DNA of 61,913 bases from Gammaproteobacteria bacterium (GTDB lineage: Bacteria > Pseudomonadota > Gammaproteobacteria > Pseudomonadales > Azotimanducaceae), in NCBI GenBank assembly GCA_028821515.1, contig JAPPGA010000042.1, forward strand, positions 1 through 61,913. Direction: 5' to 3'. Position numbers and translations under genes: made by a program. The notes below the pieces were generated by a model, which searched no databases, was not told the origin of the DNA, and saw nothing but the letters and a program-made list of their open reading frames with translations. Below are positions 44,442 through 53,844 of this stretch, one piece after another; within the stretch, counting starts at the first letter, position 1; the number at the start of each line of letters is the position of its first letter.

Positions 44442-44490
44442 TTGCACCTTGCATATCTCCTTGTTACTATACTGAGTCAATTTACTCAAT
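44442..44490 (+). promoter_or_regulatory. Promoter and operator of the ATPase-NACHT unit
   Basis: TTGCAC (44442-44447) and TACTAT (44465-44470) are 17 bp apart. Immediately after lies the inverted repeat ACTGAGT-6 bp-ACTCAAT (44471-44490; 6 of 7 arm positions pair, AATT core), where transcription should start. A repressor bound here would block the operon. The ATPase ATG is 11 bp further on. Confidence 0.5.
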
Positions 44491-44501
44491 AGCGTAATGC
44501 G

Positions 44502-45773
44502 ATGAGTTTCGAGCGCACACAGGTCTCTACGCTCCTCAACCGGCTCAATGAAGCACCGCAACGGCTGATATTCGTCATCGGGCCCCGGCAGACGGGCAAA
44601 ACCACCGTTGTCGACCAATCCCTCGAACGTCTACCCCGTCCCAGTCTATACCTGCCAGTTGATGAACCGGAGTCGGCAGCCCTCCCTCAACTTCGGACCC
44701 TGCCTGACGACGGGATCCCGAGCCTCGCCGAAGCTACGTATGCCGGAGAACGCGACTCTCGCTGGGTCGTACAGGCCTGGGAACGTGCGCGGATACACGC
44801 CGCCCGATCGAAGCAGGGATTCGTCCTCGTATTCGACGAAATCCAGAAGATTCCAAACTGGTCGGAGACTGTAAAAGGCCTATGGGATGCCGACCGCCGG
44901 GAACAGAGAGCCCTGCATGTCGTGTTGCTCGGTTCCAGCCCCCTGCTGATGCAGAAAGGCATTACCGAGAGCCTGGCTGGCCGCTTCGAAGCCATCAGAC
45001 TCGCACACTGGTCCTTCCAGGAAATGGCAGCGGCATTCGGCTTCGACTTCCCGCAGTACATCTACTTTGGCGGCTACCCGGGCGCTGCCCCGCTCATTCA
45101 CGAAGAGCCCCGCTGGCGCGACTACGTCGCAAGCGCGCTGGTGGAACCGAATATCGAGCGCGACATCGTGGCCATGGACCGAATCGACAAGCCCGCGCTG
45201 CTCAAGCGGCTCTTCGAACTGAGCGCCGAGTTCTCCGGCGAGATCCTTGCCTACAGCAAGATGGTCGGCCAACTCGACGACGCAGGCAACACCACCACTC
45301 TGGCGCGCTACCTGCAATTGCTGGAAGGGGCTGGCCTGGTGGCAGGACTCTTGAAATACGAAGGTCTCGCGCGACGGCAGCGGTCGTCAAGCCCGAAGCT
45401 GAATGTACTGAACACGGCCTTGATGGCTGTGCATTCGGGATACACGTTCAGCGAAGCGCAGGCGGACCGAACCTTCTGGGGAAGACTGGTGGAGAGCGCC
45501 GTCGGCGCACACCTGTACAACACCGGCATGCCCGAAGTCCGTCTCTACTACTGGCGCCGCGGGAACCACGAAGTGGATTTCGTCCTGGAGCGCGGGCGAC
45601 GACTCGTGTCCATAGAAGTGAAGAGCAACGGACGCGGAATCAACCTCGGTGGCCGCAAGGAGTTCGCGAAGAGTTTCAATCCCGAACGGTCGCTGCTCGT
45701 CGGCCGCGAAGGCATTTCCATCGAAGAGTTCATGTCGGTTCCGGCAAGCCACTGGTTCGAGCGGGCCCCATGA
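44502..45773 (+). CDS. AAA ATPase with DUF4143 nuclease-like C-terminus
   Basis: This 423-residue ATPase has Walker A GPRQTGKT (27-34) and Walker B LVFDEIQK (Asp112, Glu113). The C-terminal DUF4143 domain carries a PD-(D/E)xK-like core: Glu331 in LVESAVGAHL, Asp359 in HEVDFVLE and Glu372-Val-Lys374 in SIEVKSN. Such proteins are common but their cellular role is not established. Here the stop overlaps the start of a NACHT-like gene as ATGA, so the two are probably made together. It begins a new transcription unit with its own promoter, right after the broken PhyH on the other strand. Confidence 0.9.
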   Translation: MSFERTQVSTLLNRLNEAPQRLIFVIGPRQTGKTTVVDQSLERLPRPSLYLPVDEPESAALPQLRTLPDDGIPSLAEATYAGERDSRWVVQAWERARIHAARSKQGFVLVFDEIQKIPNWSETVKGLWDADRREQRALHVVLLGSSPLLMQKGITESLAGRFEAIRLAHWSFQEMAAAFGFDFPQYIYFGGYPGAAPLIHEEPRWRDYVASALVEPNIERDIVAMDRIDKPALLKRLFELSAEFSGEILAYSKMVGQLDDAGNTTTLARYLQLLEGAGLVAGLLKYEGLARRQRSSSPKLNVLNTALMAVHSGYTFSEAQADRTFWGRLVESAVGAHLYNTGMPEVRLYYWRRGNHEVDFVLERGRRLVSIEVKSNGRGINLGGRKEFAKSFNPERSLLVGREGISIEEFMSVPASHWFERAP

Positions 45774-48700
45774 GAGAACTGATCGTCCCCAGAACCTGCA
45801 CAACAGTTTCCGACGAAGCCAGCAGCAAGGCTCGGTCGTTGGAGTGCTTCCGGGAAAGCAAAGCCTACGTTCTGCTCGGCGCACCAGGTGCCGGGAAGAC
45901 TGAAGAATTCAAACGCGAGGCGGAGTTGGAAGGAGGCTGTCGCGTCACGGCGCGGGACTTCACCACCTTCGATGACAAGCCCGAGTGGCACGGTACGACG
46001 CTATTTATCGACGGACTCGATGAGAGTCGGGCGGGATCTTCCGACCAGCAGACGCCGCTCGACCGCATTCGTTCGAAGCTCTACAACCTGGGATGCCCGG
46101 ACTTCCGAATCTCTTGCCGAGAAGTCGATTGGTTCGGCGCCGCCGACCGGAGCAGTCTCGACGCCGTTTCGTCGAGCGGAAGCGTTCTTGTGCTGCGCCT
46201 CAATCCACTGTCAGATGAGAACATCCGGAAGATTCTTGGCAGTTATCCCGAGATCGACGACATTGAGGAATTCCTTGGGTCAGTGCGTCAACGGGGCATT
46301 CACGGCCTCCTGAGGAATCCGCAGACCCTGAAGATGCTGGCCGATGCAGTCACGGCCGGAAGCTGGCCGGAGAGTCGGACGGAAACCTTCGAATCCGCCT
46401 GCCGGGTGCTTGTAAGTGATCCGAACATCACACATCTGCAAGCCAATCAAGACTGGCCCAACGAGTCTGACCTGCTTCATGCCGCAGGGCGTCTTTGCGC
46501 CATTCAGCTACTGTCAGGGATTGGCGGTTACTACCTCGTACCGTCAAGCCCGCAACCCGACGATATTCCTCTCTCTCGAATACCCTCGCCAAGCCAGGAC
46601 ATCCTCCGCGAAGTGACGAGCACAAGGCTCTTCGAGGTCGAAAACAACCTCGCTGTCGCGAGCCACCGCCAGATCGCAGAGTTCCTCGGCGGGAACTACC
46701 TCGCCGCCCGCATCAGCCAAGGGCTTTCCCCGAGAAGGGTGCTTGCCCTCATGACTGGCGACGATGGCGTCGTCGTGTCCGAACTGCGCGGCCTCGCCGC
46801 GTGGCTGGCTGCCCACAGCAAGATCGCGCGGGACGAACTCGTTCGGCGCGACCCCATCGGCACGGTGCTCTACGGGGACGTACGGAACTTCTCCGTCTCT
46901 GAGAAGGAACTCATCATCGACTGCCTCGAACATAGCGCAAAGAAGGATCCATGGAGCCTCCGATCATTCCACGAGTTAGACGCTCGGTGGGGAGACCTCG
47001 CAACGCCAGACATGAAGAAGGCGTTCCAGAACGTGCTTACCGACCCAGACCGAAGCTACGAAAAACAGGCCGTGGCTCGCGCGTTGCTCGAGGCCCTGAA
47101 ACGCGGCGCAATGGTCTCCAACGTTCAAACGCTACTGATGGGGATTGTTCGAGACGAACGGCGACCGCTGGGCATCAGGTGTCTGGCGCTGGACGCATAC
47201 ATCAAACAATCCAGCAATCAAACCAAAGACCTGATCGCACTGTTGGACGAGGTGGATTCCGGAACCTTGACCGACCCGGAAGACGAACTTCTCGGGCGCC
47301 TGCTTCGCAATCTCTATCCCGGTCACCTGAGTCCGGCCAAGGTCGCCTCCTATCTCAGAGTGCCAAAATCCGAAGGGCTGTCTGGGCAGTATCGGTATTT
47401 CTGGACCTACGATGTCGAGCACAAATCTACCACTCGACAGCTTGGCGAATTGCTGGACGCTATGGTCAGGTCAAATGCAAAAGAGCGATTGTATGAACCA
47501 AGCCACAAAACCCCTCCGTACCTGCTACACGCAACTCCTAGACGCGTATTGGCTCGCTACCTGAAGGACGCTTCCACAGTCGACCCCGACCGCTTGCTGA
47601 CGTGGCTCACCCTCATCGGAGACCAATGGCGACGCGATAAGGAGACGGTCCAGATCCGCCAATGGCTGACCAACCATCCGGATACCTACAAGGCGACCTT
47701 CAAGAAATCTGTCGAACAAGATCCCCTCGCCTTCCCAAGCGACCGCCTGCTCGGCTCTCCTCCACCACCGGATTTCGGTACGTGGTGCCTTGAGCAGGCC
47801 CTTCAAGCCGATGCCGACGAGGTCGGCATCGCATTTCTCGACCAAGCGATACGTCACATCGGCGATAACGATTCGCGAGAAAGGCTTTCTTGGGAGACGG
47901 TCGATGGGCGACTGGTCGAACACCCGGCACTCAGGGAACGGGCAAGAAACCACTTGCAAGTTCGAGAACAACAGGCGGACAAGATCAGCGAACTGGATCA
48001 AGAATACGATGCTCAAGAGAGACAACGGCGGGAAGCTCGGTACAACGAGGTCAAATCCCATGCATCCGCCCTGCGAGAGAATCGTGCTCCGGCCCCGTTG
48101 CTCCATTACCTAGCAACGGCGTATTTCGGCGATTACATCGACGTCGAGGGCGACACTCCGAGAGACCGGCTTCTGAATCTGCTGGAAGGAGATGGCCAAC
48201 TCGTCGATACGGTCATCGCGGCCTTTCGTTTGACCACAATTCGTAGCGATCTACCAGACGAGTCCGAGATCGTCCAGCTCGCAGCAGCGAGTGAGGTGCA
48301 CTACCTGAGTTGTCCGTTCATGGCAGGGTTGGAAGAACTCGACCCCGCAGAACTCGAAGAAGGACAGATACGCCTTGCTCTCACCATCCATTTCAATCGG
48401 TTGCGTCCGTTGGGGAAGATGGAGTGGTACTCATCGATGGTGTCGCATCGACCCGACCTGGTTGCGGACATCCTCGTCCGGACAGTTCGGCAAAGCTGGG
48501 CGCAAAGAATTGTTGATCACCCGGCCCTGGTCGAACTTGCCGATGACCAACACGCTGCCGTGGCCACATTGGCGACACCACAGTTGCTTCGATCATTCCC
48601 GCCGCGTGCCACGTCGAGACAACTTCCCGCGCTGACACACATCCTCCGAGCGGCCATCCGGCATTGTGCCACGAAGGAACTTGTTCAAGTCATCAATCGA

Positions 48701-49741
48701 AAACTCGCAATTCGCAGCATGAACGTGGCGCAACGGATTTACTGGTGCTGCGCTGGACTCCTAGCGGAGTCGGCGGTGTTCACCAACCGATTGCAGAAGG
48801 AGCTCGCGAGAGGGGGTGAGAGGCGAGTTCGACATGTCGCCTCCTTCCTTCGTAACGCCACGCGGATCGACAAACTGGATGTGCCCGCACTGGTCCTCCT
48901 GGTCCAATCGCTCGGCAGCTCCTACCGACCCTCGAGTCTCATGACGGGAGTTGGCGCATTCATCGTGACTCAGGAGATGGAAGCCGCCGAACTGGTGCAA
49001 GTCCTCGTCGACAGGCTCTCGGCGATTCCGTCACCCGATGCGTCGGAAGCGTTGGAAGATCTTTCTACGAACGACGCCTTGAGACCTTGGCGAGAGAGGC
49101 TTCGGAACGCGAAGGCCAGGCAGCGGGAGGTTTGCCGAGAGGCGAATTTTCGCCATGCCGAAGTCGGGCAGGTGCTTCAAACCTTAGACAACCTACAGCC
49201 AGCCAACTCCGGTGACCTCGCCGCGCTGACGCTGGATACCCTGAGTTCACTGGCAGACGAGATTCGCGATGGGAACACGTCCGATTGGCGTCAGTACTGG
49301 AGCACGAAAACCGGAAAGCCCGAACACGAAGATCTTTGCAGAGATCGGCTATTGTCGGACTTGAAACACAGGCTCGCGCCGTTGGCAATTGACGGGCAAC
49401 CCGAGGGACGTTACGCAGACGACAAGAGGGCTGATGTGCGCCTCTCCTTTCAAAACTCCGATACAGCTTTCAATGTGCCGGTCGAAATCAAGAAAAGCAC
49501 TCATCGTGACCTCTGGTCATCCATACACGATCAACTAATCGCAAAGTACACGCGCGATCCCGGCGCAGACGGAAACGGAATCTACCTGGTCTTCTGGTAT
49601 GGGCCTGAGGAGTGCACGAGACCACCTTCCGGACAACGGCCAAGCAATGCTAAGGAACTACGCAGGCGCCTTCTCGAGACACTCACAACAGAACAGAGTC
49701 GGAAGATAGCCATCTGCGTGATCGATGTGTCCGCGCAATGA
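45770..49741 (+). CDS. Large NACHT-like STAND NTPase with C-terminal nuclease-like domain
   Basis: This 1323-residue protein has an NTPase domain at the very N-terminus: Walker A GAPGAGKT (37-44), extended Walker B TLFIDGLDES (77-86, the Asp-Gly-Leu-Asp-Glu form typical of NACHT proteins) and sensor strand FRISCRE. About 900 helical, HEAT-like residues follow. The last 110 or so residues look like a PD-(D/E)xK nuclease: Glu-rich helix EHEDLCRDRLLSDLK, Asp1222 in RADVRLSF, Glu1239-Ile-Lys1241 in PVEIKKS and Gln in IHDQLIAKY. Known bacterial NACHT/Avs proteins sense phage proteins and usually have the effector at the N-terminus, so a C-terminal nuclease is unusual. The frame upstream of this ATG is the shadow of the ATPase gene. 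Antiphage function is inferred. Confidence 0.88.
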   Translation: MRELIVPRTCTTVSDEASSKARSLECFRESKAYVLLGAPGAGKTEEFKREAELEGGCRVTARDFTTFDDKPEWHGTTLFIDGLDESRAGSSDQQTPLDRIRSKLYNLGCPDFRISCREVDWFGAADRSSLDAVSSSGSVLVLRLNPLSDENIRKILGSYPEIDDIEEFLGSVRQRGIHGLLRNPQTLKMLADAVTAGSWPESRTETFESACRVLVSDPNITHLQANQDWPNESDLLHAAGRLCAIQLLSGIGGYYLVPSSPQPDDIPLSRIPSPSQDILREVTSTRLFEVENNLAVASHRQIAEFLGGNYLAARISQGLSPRRVLALMTGDDGVVVSELRGLAAWLAAHSKIARDELVRRDPIGTVLYGDVRNFSVSEKELIIDCLEHSAKKDPWSLRSFHELDARWGDLATPDMKKAFQNVLTDPDRSYEKQAVARALLEALKRGAMVSNVQTLLMGIVRDERRPLGIRCLALDAYIKQSSNQTKDLIALLDEVDSGTLTDPEDELLGRLLRNLYPGHLSPAKVASYLRVPKSEGLSGQYRYFWTYDVEHKSTTRQLGELLDAMVRSNAKERLYEPSHKTPPYLLHATPRRVLARYLKDASTVDPDRLLTWLTLIGDQWRRDKETVQIRQWLTNHPDTYKATFKKSVEQDPLAFPSDRLLGSPPPPDFGTWCLEQALQADADEVGIAFLDQAIRHIGDNDSRERLSWETVDGRLVEHPALRERARNHLQVREQQADKISELDQEYDAQERQRREARYNEVKSHASALRENRAPAPLLHYLATAYFGDYIDVEGDTPRDRLLNLLEGDGQLVDTVIAAFRLTTIRSDLPDESEIVQLAAASEVHYLSCPFMAGLEELDPAELEEGQIRLALTIHFNRLRPLGKMEWYSSMVSHRPDLVADILVRTVRQSWAQRIVDHPALVELADDQHAAVATLATPQLLRSFPPRATSRQLPALTHILRAAIRHCATKELVQVINRKLAIRSMNVAQRIYWCCAGLLAESAVFTNRLQKELARGGERRVRHVASFLRNATRIDKLDVPALVLLVQSLGSSYRPSSLMTGVGAFIVTQEMEAAELVQVLVDRLSAIPSPDASEALEDLSTNDALRPWRERLRNAKARQREVCREANFRHAEVGQVLQTLDNLQPANSGDLAALTLDTLSSLADEIRDGNTSDWRQYWSTKTGKPEHEDLCRDRLLSDLKHRLAPLAIDGQPEGRYADDKRADVRLSFQNSDTAFNVPVEIKKSTHRDLWSSIHDQLIAKYTRDPGADGNGIYLVFWYGPEECTRPPSGQRPSNAKELRRRLLETLTTEQSRKIAICVIDVSAQ

Positions 49742-49781
49742 GGAGTTGCGCGCGAGCACCACTCGAAAGTCGCCGACAACA

Positions 49782-50732
49782 TCAGCCGTCGCGAACGACG
49801 CAGCGAAAGCCGATGTGCGATGTTGCCGTATCAATCATCTGCGGGATACGTGCGGCAGGACGATAGCGCAGGCAGTAGCTCGGCGCGCACAGATGCGAAC
49901 CTCCTTTGAGAACCTTCCTCGGAATCCTTATCTCCGGTTGCGATGGATCGAAGCTGTCACGTTCCGGCCCACCGCGTGGATTGACTCGCCGGGCGGTTTC
50001 CTGGCCCACTGGTCCGCAACAGGGGAATACGGCCCCTTCGTTCGATGTGCTCCACCAGTCCTGCGTCCACTCCCAGACATTGCCCACCATGTCGAACAGG
50101 CCGTAGCCGTTCGGCGGATAGGTTTCCACGGGGGAAGTACGGGTGTATCCGTCGCGTTCGGTATTGCGCCACGGGAAATCACCCTCCCAGGTGTTCGCCA
50201 TGGCCTTGCCGTCAGGGCAAAAGTCATTGCCCCAGGGGTACGTTGCCCCGTCCAGGCCACCTCTTGCCGCGTATTCCCACTCCGCTTCCGTCGGCAACGA
50301 CTTGCCGCACCAGTCGGCATAGGCGCTCGCATCTTCGTAGGCGACGTGAACCACGGGATGGTCCTGGCGGGCAGCCTCCTCTCTCCAATTGGCGCCCCTG
50401 ACGAAGTGCCACCAATTACCGGGATTTTCCAGGTCTACCGGGCCGCGAGTCGCGGTGAAGACAAGCGAACCCGCCGCAAGATCCGCTTCGTCGAGGCCGG
50501 GATAGTCCTCGGCGACCAGGTCCCTCTCCGCCACCGTCACGTATCCCGTCACCTCGACGAAGCGCGCGAAATCCCTGTTGGTCACCGGCGCGGGATCCAT
50601 CCAGAAACCATCGACCCGGACATCAACCACGGGGCGTTCCTCCGGATAGAAACGCTCGCTACCCATGTGAAATTCCCCTTCGGGAATCCAGATCATTTCG
50701 TCACCCACGGGGTCAATGATACGCCGCAACAT
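49782..50732 (-). CDS. Formylglycine-generating enzyme
   Basis: This 316-residue FGE-sulfatase-domain protein (SUMF1 type) starts with MIWIPEGEFHMGSE and carries LPTEAEWEYAARGG, GLFDMVGNVWEW and, near the end, GGSHLCAPSYCLRYRPAAR. The Cys282-x4-Cys287 pair matches the copper-binding cysteines of true formylglycine-generating enzymes, which use oxygen to convert sulfatase Cys to formylglycine. It can therefore activate the three Cys-type sulfatases 9-20 kb away. It has no signal peptide and should act in the cytoplasm before or during folding. The longer frame to 50831 overlaps the divergent crotonase, so the Met at 50732 is preferred. Confidence 0.92.
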   Translation of the reverse strand: MLRRIIDPVGDEMIWIPEGEFHMGSERFYPEERPVVDVRVDGFWMDPAPVTNRDFARFVEVTGYVTVAERDLVAEDYPGLDEADLAAGSLVFTATRGPVDLENPGNWWHFVRGANWREEAARQDHPVVHVAYEDASAYADWCGKSLPTEAEWEYAARGGLDGATYPWGNDFCPDGKAMANTWEGDFPWRNTERDGYTRTSPVETYPPNGYGLFDMVGNVWEWTQDWWSTSNEGAVFPCCGPVGQETARRVNPRGGPERDSFDPSQPEIRIPRKVLKGGSHLCAPSYCLRYRPAARIPQMIDTATSHIGFRCVVRDG

Positions 50733-50815
50733 TTCCGCGACCGGGTCACAGATCGCCCCGACATCGTCAATGAATCTCCCCGGATATACTGCGCCACTGA
50801 AAACCGGAGACTCGA

Positions 50816-51592
50816 ATGGCCTACGAAACAATCATCGTCGACAACAAGGACTTCGTGACGACGATCACGCTGAACCGTCCCGAGCGTCTGAACGCATTGA
50901 ACCTGCAACTTGCGAACGAACTCTTCGACGCGCTGCACGAGAAGGACCAGGACGACGACACGCGGGTATTCATCATCACCGGCGCGGGCCGAGGATTCAG
51001 TTCAGGTGCCGATCAACGGGGCGGAGGGTCCAGCGAGCCCAGGGCCAGCAACGCGCCCGGCCTTGCCGAGCGCATGTTCCAGTGTTTCAACGACATCGAA
51101 AAGCCCGTCATCGCCGCGATCAATGGCTGGGCCGTCGGCGGCGGCTGCACCATGACCCTGCTCTGCGACCTTCGCATCGCGTCGGAAGAGGCGCGTTTCC
51201 TGCTTCCCTTCACGAGGCTCGGCATCCACGCCGAACTCGGATCGACCTATACGCTGCCCCGCCTGATCGGTCAGGGGAAGGCGTCCGAGATGATCCTGTT
51301 GTCAAAGACCGTCGAGGCGCAGGAGGCTTTGGAGATCGGGTTGGTGAACCAGGTCGTGCCGGCCGATCAACTGGCGCAGGTGTCGTGGGAAATGGCGACC
51401 ACCATCGCGGGCTTTTCACCCATGTCGGTGCGCTTGAACAAGCGGGGTCTCAAGCAGGGGCTGCAATCCGACATAGAGACCCAGTTGAGCTACGAGACAC
51501 TGTCGCTCTCGGTGCTTGGCAAGGCCGAGGACACGCAGGAAGCCCGCGCGGCAGCCCGTGAGGGGCGCGATCCGGTTTTCAAAGGGCGTTAA
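50816..51592 (+). CDS. Enoyl-CoA hydratase/isomerase family protein
   Basis: This 258-residue crotonase-fold protein has the oxyanion-hole strands FSSGADQRGG and INGWAVGGGCTMTL. Of the two hydratase glutamates, the one after the helix (GKASEMILL) is present, but the position that is usually Pro-Glu reads LPFTRLG, so it may be an isomerase, hydrolase or other crotonase rather than a hydratase. It acts on acyl-CoA in the cytoplasm. It is divergent from the formylglycine-generating enzyme gene and 190 bp ahead of the ABC transporter pair. Confidence 0.88.
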   Translation: MAYETIIVDNKDFVTTITLNRPERLNALNLQLANELFDALHEKDQDDDTRVFIITGAGRGFSSGADQRGGGSSEPRASNAPGLAERMFQCFNDIEKPVIAAINGWAVGGGCTMTLLCDLRIASEEARFLLPFTRLGIHAELGSTYTLPRLIGQGKASEMILLSKTVEAQEALEIGLVNQVVPADQLAQVSWEMATTIAGFSPMSVRLNKRGLKQGLQSDIETQLSYETLSLSVLGKAEDTQEARAAAREGRDPVFKGR

Positions 51593-51686
51593 CAGGCAGC
51601 TTCGCGCAGACCGTTAACAATCCAGGCAGTGATTCCGGATTCGGGAACCGCGCGGGTGAATCTGGGTGAATTTGGGAAGCGTCGCC

Positions 51687-51714
51687 TTGACCGTCCCAAG
51701 AGGAACCATACCGT
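51687..51714 (+). promoter_or_regulatory. Candidate promoter of the ABC transporter pair
   Basis: TTGACC (5 of 6) and TACCGT (weak) are 16 bp apart, 70-97 bp before the first transporter gene. Just upstream, GGGTGAATCT and GGGTGAATTT (51654-51673) form a short tandem repeat. Nothing else is seen in the 191-bp gap. Confidence 0.3.
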
Positions 51715-51783
51715 AGGCGTCCCAGGCAGGACGCTCCCGGGCGAACACCAACGCGGGCCGCTGGCTCGCTGCAAGGCGGCGAC

Positions 51784-53844
51784 ATGAACGATCTCCGATT
51801 CATTGGCGGCTACACGGACAAGGGTGCCGTGGAACTTCCGCCGACGATGACCTTCCGGAGAATGTTCCACCTGGGGCTCAAGACCTGGCCCTTCATGCGG
51901 CCCATGCTGAAGCACCTGCTGGTCCTGCTTGCGCTCCTGTTCTCCGGTGGTCTCACCTTCCTGGTTGGAGCGTTCTTCGGCACGGACCTGTTCTACAACA
52001 AGGTCCTGATCGGCGAGAAACTGCAGCCCATTCAGGCGACCGTGCTGTTCCTCGGGGAGGAATACGTCACCACGGATCCGTTGAAGCTGGGCAAGAAATC
52101 CACCACGGAATCCACACCCGACGATAAGAACAACTCCAAATCAGCCGATATCGAGCCGGAATTGACCAAGGCACAACGCAAGACGGTGCGCAATCGCTTC
52201 CTGGTATGGAGCGCGATCGGCGGGGTGCTTATCGCGGTTTTCGGTGCGGCCGCCTGGTACTACAGCACCTGGGTCTGGCAGAGCATCAACCAGAACCTGC
52301 GCGTGGCGATGGTCGAACGCGCGGAGTCACTGTCGCTCAGGTTCCACAACGATTCGCGGGTCGGAGACGCCATCTTTCGCGTCTACCAGGACAGCGCGAT
52401 GATCATCAACCTCCTTGAGCAAGGCGTCATCGCCCCGTTGCGCGCGCTCTATGGGATTCTTCTCGGGCTGGCGTTCGCCACCGCCTTCGATCCCTGGATC
52501 GCCCTGATCATCGTGCTCGTAGGCGTACCCATTGGCTGGTTGGCGGTCGCCTCCACACCCCGAATACGCCGGCGTGCATTGGCCAACCGCATCGCCAACA
52601 GCAACTTGACCTCCCGTCTGCAGGAAGCCTTCGCCGCAATCAAGGTGGTCAAGGCGAATCGCGCCGAGGCCCGCATTTTCGACCGCTTCGACCAGGATTC
52701 CATCCGCGCGCTGAACGCCGCGTACTTCCTCCGCCTCGACATGGTTCTACTGGTCCTGGCGGTGGCACTGCTGGGTGGCGGCATGTTCATTGCCATCGAG
52801 TACATCACGGTCTCCTGGGTGATCGATGGGCGGGAGACCTTCCTCGGAGCGCTGGTCGCGGCGTTTATCGGTTTCGTGGTCTGGAACGTGGGGGCGGTGC
52901 GGATAGTGACCGAACGCATGGAAGGACTCGCTTTCAGCGCCCGACGCCTGCTCGAAGTCTGGATGCGGATGCAGGACCTCTTCATAGCCCTGGAGCGCGC
53001 TTTCTATCTGCTCGACCAGGAGCCCGAAGTCGTGGACCCGGTCGATCCAGTGCGCTTTCCGAGCCCGATCGGGCGCGTGACCTGGCGCGGCATCCAGTTC
53101 GCCTACGAAACCGGCAAGCCCGTGCTGCGCGACATCGATCTGGATGCCAACGCCGGAACCGTCACCGCCATCGTCGGCGCCACGGGAACCGGCAAATCCA
53201 CGCTGATGACGCTCCTGCTGCGGCTATACGATCCCGAAGCCGGTTCCATCGCGATCAACGGCGTCGACCTCAAGGGCATGGCCATCGACGACATCCGCGC
53301 CAACGTCACGGTTGCTCTGCAGAAGAACGTCCTGTTCGCGGACACCGTCGCCAACAACATCAGTCTCGGCACGCCGGGCGCGCAGCGTGCCGATATCGAA
53401 GCCGCGGCCAGGATTGCCTGCGCCGACACCTTCATCGAGACGATGCCGAAGGGCTACGACACGGAGTTGGGAGAACGCGGCGGCAAGCTCTCGTCGGGAC
53501 AGCGGCAAAGGCTCTCCATCGCGCGGGCCGTCGTGCGCGACACGCCGATCCTAATCCTGGATGAGCCCACGGCCTCGCTGGATGCCCGCACCGAGCAACA
53601 GGTGCTCAAGAACCTGGCCGACTGGGGCCGGGGCCGGGTGATCTTCGTCATCACGCATCGGCTGTCGACCATCCGGAACGCGGATCAGATCGCGCTGATC
53701 GACGGCGGGCGCATCGTCGAGCGAGGCGCCCACGACGCGCTGATGGCAATTCCGGACGGACGGTATCGTGCCTTTGTCGGTGCCGAAACCGAGGAGCCGT
53801 CGGGTTCCCGGACGGGTTCCCAATCGGGACGCGAAGATGAGTGA
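51784..53844 (+). CDS. ABC transporter, fused membrane and ATPase domains (subunit 1)
   Basis: This 686-residue half of a type IV (B-type exporter) ABC transporter has six membrane helices followed by an ATPase domain with Walker A GATGTGKST, signature LSSGQRQRLS and Walker B ILILDEPTASLD, all intact. Between the first two helices is an unusually long charged insertion (about residues 80-140, GKKSTTESTPDDKNNSKS) that should face the periplasm. It overlaps the second subunit by 8 bp, so the two form a heterodimer. The cargo is not known; lipid-like or drug-like molecules are usual for this class. Confidence 0.92.
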   Translation: MNDLRFIGGYTDKGAVELPPTMTFRRMFHLGLKTWPFMRPMLKHLLVLLALLFSGGLTFLVGAFFGTDLFYNKVLIGEKLQPIQATVLFLGEEYVTTDPLKLGKKSTTESTPDDKNNSKSADIEPELTKAQRKTVRNRFLVWSAIGGVLIAVFGAAAWYYSTWVWQSINQNLRVAMVERAESLSLRFHNDSRVGDAIFRVYQDSAMIINLLEQGVIAPLRALYGILLGLAFATAFDPWIALIIVLVGVPIGWLAVASTPRIRRRALANRIANSNLTSRLQEAFAAIKVVKANRAEARIFDRFDQDSIRALNAAYFLRLDMVLLVLAVALLGGGMFIAIEYITVSWVIDGRETFLGALVAAFIGFVVWNVGAVRIVTERMEGLAFSARRLLEVWMRMQDLFIALERAFYLLDQEPEVVDPVDPVRFPSPIGRVTWRGIQFAYETGKPVLRDIDLDANAGTVTAIVGATGTGKSTLMTLLLRLYDPEAGSIAINGVDLKGMAIDDIRANVTVALQKNVLFADTVANNISLGTPGAQRADIEAAARIACADTFIETMPKGYDTELGERGGKLSSGQRQRLSIARAVVRDTPILILDEPTASLDARTEQQVLKNLADWGRGRVIFVITHRLSTIRNADQIALIDGGRIVERGAHDALMAIPDGRYRAFVGAETEEPSGSRTGSQSGREDE

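Noticed and set aside
44882-45769. Upstream extension of the NACHT-like frame into the ATPase gene
   Set aside because: The extra 296 codons are Arg-rich and out of frame with the DUF4143 gene; the ATG at 45770 overlapping the stop is the natural start.
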